Positions 31,049 to 36,189 of a stretch of 36,189 nt of DNA are shown piece by piece (the first letter of the stretch is position 1; every line of letters starts with the position of its first letter). The DNA comes from Peptococcus simiae (GTDB lineage: Bacteria > Bacillota > Peptococcia > Peptococcales > Peptococcaceae). The notes under the pieces were generated by a model, which saw only the letters and a list, made by a program, of their open reading frames with translations, made no database searches and was not told where the DNA came from. Made by a program: the position numbers and the translations under genes. Location: the NCBI RefSeq assembly GCF_046097595.1, contig NZ_JBJUVG010000013.1, positions 1 to 36,189 on the forward strand, read 5' to 3'.

Positions 31049-32749
31049 TTATTTTGTAATAGCACCTCTGCTATGAACTTGAGAAGAAACTGCGTTATCA
31101 GTTTGTTGATTAGCATCTTGTTCTTCAAAAGAAAGATTCGCCACCCTTGCAATACCAACACCTTTTTCATCATAATGAACGATTTTCTTTAATTGAGCTG
31201 CTTTCGGTAATTGGAAATCTGTTTTAAACCATTTTAACAGGGATACGGCGATAATAGCTTCAATAAAGACCACCGGGAAGCTGGTCATAATTGAAGACAG
31301 TTGCACAATTCTTTGTCCGCCAACGAGCAAAAGGCCGAAAACACAAAGGACCAAAGTAACCGCCATAAGTATCCGGGTCCATTTCGGCGGTTCTTGGCCA
31401 TCATCAATCCGGTCGCAGCACATTTGGGCCATGGTAAAGGCTACTGAGTCTACAGCCGTCACCTGGCTAATAAGCATAACAATCACTAAAAGAGGCACGA
31501 CAATTTTAGCCAAGGGCATCTGATTTAAGACATAGGTAATCGTCGCAACACCACCCTGCGACTCCAGCATAGCCGGCAAATCAATATTTTTATTCATAAT
31601 TAAATTAATGGTATGCCCACCAAAAGTCATATAATAGATAGAACAACCTAAAGTCGTAGTAAGGAGCATATTAAGCACTAAAGTACGAATTTTACGGCCT
31701 TTAGAAATCCGTGCGACAAAAAGGCCCATGTACATAGCCCAAGCATACCACCAAGCCCAATAGAAAACCGTCCAACTTTGTGGAAACCCACTTTTTGTAA
31801 TTGGATCTGTATAAAGGCTCATACGAATAAAGTTCTGGAAGAGAACCCCTAAAGAGTCTGCATACTGAGATAGTAAAAAACTCGTTGGTCCAAGGATAAA
31901 TAATACAAGGAGCATTAAAATAATGCCATACATATTTAAATCACTAATTTTAGATAATCCTGAGTAGAGACCACGATAACAACTATATCCGAACATACAT
32001 CCAAAGGCTGCGACAAAAACCAAATCTGTTGCTAAAGTACGCGGAATCCCTAAATAAGATGTGCCTAAATCACAAATCATCGGTAAAAAAGTAGCCAAGG
32101 TTGTCCCTACGCCGCCAACCATCCCAATAATAACGATAGCATCAATAACTCGGCCAATGATTCCGTCTGTAGCTTTCTTCCCTAAAACGTCTCGACAAGC
32201 ATAGCTAGGGTACAGATATGGTTGTCGACGTACGTAGGTCATATAAGCAAAACCAACAGCCGGGATTACAAACGTTGCCCAGGAGCTAATCCCCCAGTGA
32301 AAAATACCATACGCTTCACCAAACTGAGCAGCCTCTGCACTCATTGGCTCTAAACCAAAGGGTGGCGCAGCAATGTAGTTAATCGGTTCTAAAACGCCCC
32401 AGTAGAGTAAACCGGCTCCGGAACCACCGCAGAAAAGCAATGCAAACCATTGAAAAGTCGTAAATTCCGGCTCTGCTTCTGGACCACCTAATTTAATGTC
32501 ACCATATTTGCTGAAAATAAGGAAAATTGAAAATATAATGCAAGCAACTACTGCAATTTGCCAAAACCAGTCCGTTGAAAAAGTTAATAAATTATATAAA
32601 TCATCTGCCAATCCTTGTAGATCTTCTTGAAAAACCATCATTGGACCATAGAAACAAGCGACAATAATCAATGAAAAGGCAATGACAAATTTATTAACTT
32701 TTGCAACGCCCCTTTGCGGAATCCTCTCCGTATCATTTTTCCTACTCAT
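31049..32749 (-). CDS. BCCT-family transporter
   Basis: 566-residue secondary transporter with about 12 membrane segments and cytosolic tails. The Gly-rich TM3 (CGGSGAGLLYWGVLEP, about 107-122) and the Trp-rich TM8 signature WTVFYWAWWYAWAMYMGLF (326-344) identify a betaine/carnitine/choline transporter. By eye, Met341 aligns with CaiT Met331, a residue that replaces a sodium in that Na-independent exchanger, and Trp337 aligns with the BetP substrate Trp377. Substrate and coupling are unproven. The start has AGGAGG 5 nt upstream, within a duplicated 11-bp unit. AT-rich gene between the DMT permease and the LysR gene. Confidence 0.9.
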   Translation of the reverse strand: MSRKNDTERIPQRGVAKVNKFVIAFSLIIVACFYGPMMVFQEDLQGLADDLYNLLTFSTDWFWQIAVVACIIFSIFLIFSKYGDIKLGGPEAEPEFTTFQWFALLFCGGSGAGLLYWGVLEPINYIAAPPFGLEPMSAEAAQFGEAYGIFHWGISSWATFVIPAVGFAYMTYVRRQPYLYPSYACRDVLGKKATDGIIGRVIDAIVIIGMVGGVGTTLATFLPMICDLGTSYLGIPRTLATDLVFVAAFGCMFGYSCYRGLYSGLSKISDLNMYGIILMLLVLFILGPTSFLLSQYADSLGVLFQNFIRMSLYTDPITKSGFPQSWTVFYWAWWYAWAMYMGLFVARISKGRKIRTLVLNMLLTTTLGCSIYYMTFGGHTINLIMNKNIDLPAMLESQGGVATITYVLNQMPLAKIVVPLLVIVMLISQVTAVDSVAFTMAQMCCDRIDDGQEPPKWTRILMAVTLVLCVFGLLLVGGQRIVQLSSIMTSFPVVFIEAIIAVSLLKWFKTDFQLPKAAQLKKIVHYDEKGVGIARVANLSFEEQDANQQTDNAVSSQVHSRGAITK

Positions 32750-32770
32750 AATATCCTCCTAATATCCTCC
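32749..32770 (-). repeat. Tandem 11-bp repeat duplicating the BCCT ribosome binding site
   Basis: Plus-strand TAATATCCTCC occurs twice head to tail (32749-32759 and 32760-32770). On the minus strand this places two GGAGG sites 11 nt apart before the BCCT start codon. Only the nearer one is at normal spacing. Confidence 0.75.
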
Positions 32771-32935
32771 AAATCCTCAATCGTCAAGTAAATACTCTGA
32801 ATGATTTATCACCAACCCTCTTTATAATTTGATAATCTTTCTCTGATGCCTCTCATTAGTTTAAATTATATATAAGTAGTCAATAATACGTAAGATTCAT
32901 TAGGTAATATGGGGTATTGAAAAAAACGATACAAG

Positions 32936-32980
32936 AAAAAAGCACTGCTCTGAATGGTTTAACACCTTCGGAACAGTGCT
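32936..32980 (-). terminator. Terminator of the LysR gene, possibly bidirectional
   Basis: AGCACTG (32941-32947) pairs with CAGTGCT (32974-32980), extendable with mismatches inward. A U run follows on the minus strand (A at 32936-32941) and a T-rich run on the plus strand (32982-32988). It sits 4 nt past the LysR stop. Confidence 0.75.
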
Positions 32981-32984
32981 ATTT

Positions 32985-33905
32985 TTATTCAATACACGGC
33001 CAAAGTTCTGAATCACAATTAATTGTGCGATTCAATATCTCAAGGAATATTTTACTAACCCGATCAATTTTATACTTAGTACTCGTTACAGCTCCAACCT
33101 CAAAGACCAATTCGGCATCTGAAATAGTCAACCCGCGTAACAATCCACTAGTATAATAAAAATCATCACGACTCATAAACCTAGGGAAAAAAGCGACATA
33201 ATTATCTTGAGCAATCATGCGCTTTAAACATTCGTTCTCATCTGTCCGTAATACAATATTCGGTCTCCTTTTACCTAGGATTTCCGTTAGACCACCGTTA
33301 TTACGTTTAAATTCCTCTCCATAAGCAATATAGGGTTGTGCTAAAGCCTCTTCTAGAGTAATAGATTTTGCGTCCCAATAAGGAGAAAAGGGCCCAACAT
33401 ATAGAATATACTCATCCCGAAAAAGTGGCTGATACTCGATACCGGCAGTATCCTCTAACCCCGAATAATGAATAACTAGCCCTAGTCCGGATTCTCCTGA
33501 GGCCACTTGATGCACCGCTAATGTACTTTCACCAGTTGTAATCGATAGAAGAACGTCTAAATTAAGCTCTTTTAATCTAAGTATAGTTTGTGGAATAATG
33601 CGGTCCGAAATACAGGGAATTCCAACAATACGAACCGTACCACGTTGTTCTGCAAGCTCTACCGCTTCTTGAATATCCTCCAAGCTATCAAAAATTCGAT
33701 GCGTTTGTTCAAGAACAATTTCACCAATTTCTGTAGGCGTTACACCACGACTGGAACGACGCAAAAGTGTTGTTCCTAGTTCTCTTTCTAACTTATTAAT
33801 TGAACTACTCAATGTCGGTTGGGAAATGTAGTTTTTTTCTGCAGCAATAGAAATTGATTGGTATTTAACCGCTTCTGAAAAATAATAAAGCTGATCAAGT
33901 TTCAT
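32985..33905 (-). CDS. LysR-family transcriptional regulator
   Basis: 306 residues. N-terminal helix-turn-helix (1 to about 62: MKLDQLYYFSEAV..., YISQPTLSSSINKLERELG, LLRRSSRGVTPTE). The effector domain (about 88-295) has a periplasmic-binding-like fold, including the GIPCISD and GLVIHYS segments. LysR proteins usually control the divergent neighbour and often themselves. Here that is the phosphoesterase gene on the other strand, across a 184-nt gap with a matching dyad at 33959-33974. It may also control the BCCT gene downstream. AT-rich; a terminator directly follows. Confidence 0.92.
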   Translation of the reverse strand: MKLDQLYYFSEAVKYQSISIAAEKNYISQPTLSSSINKLERELGTTLLRRSSRGVTPTEIGEIVLEQTHRIFDSLEDIQEAVELAEQRGTVRIVGIPCISDRIIPQTILRLKELNLDVLLSITTGESTLAVHQVASGESGLGLVIHYSGLEDTAGIEYQPLFRDEYILYVGPFSPYWDAKSITLEEALAQPYIAYGEEFKRNNGGLTEILGKRRPNIVLRTDENECLKRMIAQDNYVAFFPRFMSRDDFYYTSGLLRGLTISDAELVFEVGAVTSTKYKIDRVSKIFLEILNRTINCDSELWPCIE

Positions 33906-33958
33906 CTTTTATATGCCTCCATTATGCTGATTCTATTCTGCCATAAAGTACATTTCCT

Positions 33959-33974
33959 ATCAAACTTTGTTGAT
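33959..33974. promoter_or_regulatory. Dyad in the LysR-phosphoesterase divergent region
   Basis: ATCAA-N6-TTGAT, a perfect interrupted dyad (33959-33963 with 33970-33974), lies about 60 nt from the LysR start and about 115 nt from the hydrolase start. The size and the T-N12-A core fit a LysR-type recognition site. A second candidate dyad, AATTC-G-GAATT, lies near 34004-34014. Confidence 0.5.
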
Positions 33975-34046
33975 GTAAAGAAAAGTAAATATCCCATATC
34001 AATAATTCGGAATTCCTAACCACAAATTACTTTATTACAATAATAA

Positions 34047-34081
34047 TATAATTTAATATCTTAATTTTAATATAAAAGGAG
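34047..34081 (+). promoter_or_regulatory. -10 element and ribosome binding site of the phosphoesterase gene
   Basis: TATAAT at 34047-34052 has no consensus -35 at 17 bp, which fits activator dependence. AAAGGAG (34075-34081) lies 8 nt before GTG at 34090 and overlaps the GTG at 34081, ruling the latter out as the start. Confidence 0.5.
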
Positions 34082-34089
34082 TGGGAGAT

Positions 34090-36147
34090 GTGAAACGCGA
34101 AGCATTTACACAGAAATTAATGGTACTGGGGATTGATGGGATGGACCCGCGTATCGGTAAACGGCTTATGGATGAAGGCCGTATGCCCAATATGAAAAAA
34201 TTCGTTGACGCAGGCTCAGCAAGAGAAGATTTAGTTCTTTTAGGGGCAATTCCAACGATTACCCCACCCTGCTGGACGACTTTAGCAACCGGTGCTTACC
34301 CAGGTACGCATGGCATTACTTGTTATTGGAGACAATCCCCTGATAGCTTGGATGCAGTTGTTTATAATATGGATAGTCGCAACTGTGAGGCAGAACAAAT
34401 GTGGAATGTCTCTACTGAAGCCGGAAAAAAGACACTCGTATGGCATTGGCCGGGAAGTTCTTGGCCACCAAGCAGTTCTAGTGAATTATTATCTGTTGTT
34501 GATGGAACCCAGCCTGGTTCTGTAAATATGGGCGTAGCACAAATGGATTGGGAAAAAATCATCGTAGCCACCCCTTCTATAGAAGCTGTTCAATATGCCC
34601 CGCGGGTCGAAAAACCAGCTGGCGTGGGCTGTATCATGACAGATATAGACGACATGGTTGTTGGAGATAACGACGATGAAATGATGGAACTCTGGTGGGG
34701 AGACGAAGCCCGCAAGGGTGGGGAAATCCGAACCTATGTTGATAGTCTCGAAGATACTGAAATGATGATTGGTGCAAAGGTAGCTTATGATATAGTCAAT
34801 TCACCTCTAAAGGCTGCTAATACAGACAAATGGACCTCTGAATTAGCACAAGATGCGTTAGAATTTACAGTCCTCACTTCCGGCGGACTTATTCGCCGTC
34901 CAGCCTTACTCTTAAAAAATGACAAGGGTGAATACGACCAAGTAGCCATTTTCAAAAATAAAAAGTCTAAAGAACCTATCGTCATTATACGCAATGATGA
35001 TAAAATTGTCAGCGCAGTCGACGATGTCACAAAAGGAGAGGACACGAAACCTTGCTATCGGTCGTATAAGATTTTAGAGTGTGCTCCCGACGGAAGTAAG
35101 TTACGAGTCTGGATTAGTAACGCCTTAGATATTTCTAATGATATGCTTTGGCATCCTGTAGATATTCATAATACTATTTGCCAAAATGTTGGCTATGTGC
35201 CACCTGTAAGTCTTATCGGCGGCGAAGACAGTGAACTCGTAGAAAAAGTTTTTGAACCGTCTTGGCGGGTTTATAATCAGTGGCAGGCAGATTGCATTAA
35301 TTACCTGATTGAACATGAGCATTTCGAGGTTGTATTCAGCCATTTGCACAATATTGACTGCGCTGGACACCAGTTATGGCATTTAGCAAAAACCCTATCG
35401 CCCTGGGCTCATACCGATGAAAAAGTCAATCAAGGTTTTATTGAAAAGTTCTATGAACAGACTGATGAATATTTTGGGCAATTCCTACACCTACTAGATG
35501 AAGATTGGACCATCCTCATCGTCAGTGACCACGGCTTAATCGTTGGCGAGGAAGTTCCTCCCCTCATCGGTGAATATGGCGGATTAAATATCCCCGTTAT
35601 GGAAGAGCTTGGTTATACCGTCATGAAAAAAGATGCAAATGGTAACCGTACGCAAGAGGTCGATTGGGAAAAAACAAGAGCCGTACAAATTCGTTCTAAT
35701 TATGTCTATATTAATCTTAAAGGGAGAGACAAGACAGGCATTGTCGCCCCTGAAGATAAGTATACTTTGGAAGAGCAAATTATTAATGACCTTTATAATT
35801 ATCGGGACCCTGCAACCGGTAGACGCGTTATTGGTATTTGTCTGCGGAACAAGGATGGGGTGCTATTAGGCGTCAATGGACCAGAATGCGGGGATATCTT
35901 CTTCTCAATTGAAGAAGGTTTTAACCGTTTGCATGGGGATTCCCTCTCAACATCACAAGGATATTTTGGCACATCAGTTTCACCACTCTTTATTGCCGCC
36001 GGGCCAGGCATCAAAAAAGGCTACACCACCGACCGAACAATTCGACAAGTCGATGTAACACCCACTATTGCTGCTTTATTGGGTACCCGATTCCCCAGTG
36101 AGTGTGAAGGTGCGCCAGTCTATCAAATTCTAGACGATACCTTCTAA
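34090..36147 (+). CDS. Cytosolic alkaline-phosphatase-superfamily hydrolase (type I phosphodiesterase-like)
   Basis: 685 residues from the GTG at 34090. No signal peptide or membrane segment, so it is cytosolic. The metal and nucleophile set of nucleotide-pyrophosphatase/phosphodiesterases is complete: Asp16 (GIDGMDP), probable nucleophile Thr58 in PTITPPCWTTLATGAYPGTH, Asp423 and His427 (IDCAGH), Asp480-His481 (SDHG), and His615 (LHGD). The residue usually Asn in the NPP 'TFPN' motif is Cys here, so specificity may differ. Superfamily members cleave phosphate mono- or diesters, phosphonates or sulfates, and the true substrate is unknown. It is the only plus-strand gene, divergent from the LysR regulator. 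AT-rich. The stop codon lies inside the window. Confidence 0.88.
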   Translation: MKREAFTQKLMVLGIDGMDPRIGKRLMDEGRMPNMKKFVDAGSAREDLVLLGAIPTITPPCWTTLATGAYPGTHGITCYWRQSPDSLDAVVYNMDSRNCEAEQMWNVSTEAGKKTLVWHWPGSSWPPSSSSELLSVVDGTQPGSVNMGVAQMDWEKIIVATPSIEAVQYAPRVEKPAGVGCIMTDIDDMVVGDNDDEMMELWWGDEARKGGEIRTYVDSLEDTEMMIGAKVAYDIVNSPLKAANTDKWTSELAQDALEFTVLTSGGLIRRPALLLKNDKGEYDQVAIFKNKKSKEPIVIIRNDDKIVSAVDDVTKGEDTKPCYRSYKILECAPDGSKLRVWISNALDISNDMLWHPVDIHNTICQNVGYVPPVSLIGGEDSELVEKVFEPSWRVYNQWQADCINYLIEHEHFEVVFSHLHNIDCAGHQLWHLAKTLSPWAHTDEKVNQGFIEKFYEQTDEYFGQFLHLLDEDWTILIVSDHGLIVGEEVPPLIGEYGGLNIPVMEELGYTVMKKDANGNRTQEVDWEKTRAVQIRSNYVYINLKGRDKTGIVAPEDKYTLEEQIINDLYNYRDPATGRRVIGICLRNKDGVLLGVNGPECGDIFFSIEEGFNRLHGDSLSTSQGYFGTSVSPLFIAAGPGIKKGYTTDRTIRQVDVTPTIAALLGTRFPSECEGAPVYQILDDTF

Positions 36148-36189
36148 TAGGATTATTATAATAAAGTATAAAAATAGAGTAGGTAGCTA

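Noticed and set aside
32755..32784. TTGACG-N17-TATTAG as the BCCT promoter
   Set aside because: Spacing is right, but the -10 would overlap the ribosome binding site and leave almost no leader, so a promoter further upstream in the AT-rich region is more likely.
1..36189. CRISPR arrays, tRNA/rRNA genes, insertion sequences, prophage genes
   Set aside because: No regularly spaced repeats, cloverleaf or rRNA-like conserved sequence, transposase or integrase motifs were seen on either strand.

Overview
The window reads as chromosomal DNA of a low-to-moderate GC Gram-positive anaerobe (Bacillota/Clostridia). The grounds are strong AAGGAGG-type ribosome binding sites, several GTG starts, lipoprotein-anchored binding proteins, an OpuC-type osmoprotectant transporter, TTTACA-type Pho boxes, and an 11-subunit complex I lacking the NADH-input subunits. 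Peptococcaceae (for example Peptococcus) would fit, but that is inference. Every recognised gene except the last lies on the minus strand. No rRNA, tRNA, CRISPR array, transposase or phage gene was seen.

Layout. 23-1159: AT-rich gene for a secreted amidase-domain protein. 1412-4130: three-gene operon for a secreted stalk-domain protein, a small membrane protein and a lipoprotein. These two units share a nearly identical promoter module: a 21-bp-phased direct repeat a fixed 24 nt from TATAAT. Both also have short leader ORFs. 4409-11110: a complete phosphate regulon, pstS-pstC-pstA-pstB-phoU-phoB-phoR, behind a Pho box, so the operon probably controls itself. 11381-12190: thiD. 12335-16459: osmoprotectant ABC transporter opuCA-CB-CC-CD with ung coupled to its end. 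16654-26597: nuoABCDHIJKLMN, with a clear promoter and a 14-bp perfect palindrome in the leader. 26850-29212: TPR protein, DUF4037 (nucleotidyltransferase-like) and DUF4125, a conserved but uncharacterised trio.

29518-36147 is visibly AT-rich and looks like an acquired or separately evolving module: a small possible winged-helix protein overlapping a DMT-type permease, a BCCT transporter, a LysR regulator, and a divergent GTG-started cytosolic alkaline-phosphatase-superfamily hydrolase. The transporter, regulator and hydrolase combination suggests uptake and cytosolic hydrolysis of a small charged ester. The substrate cannot be read from the sequence.

The best candidates for undescribed biology are the paired LytTR/VirR-like promoters with leader ORFs, the TPR-DUF4037-DUF4125 operon, and the BCCT/DMT/LysR/phosphoesterase module. 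Several starts were moved from the longest ORF on ribosome-binding-site grounds: the stalk protein, phoU, opuCA, nuoB, nuoA and the phosphoesterase.
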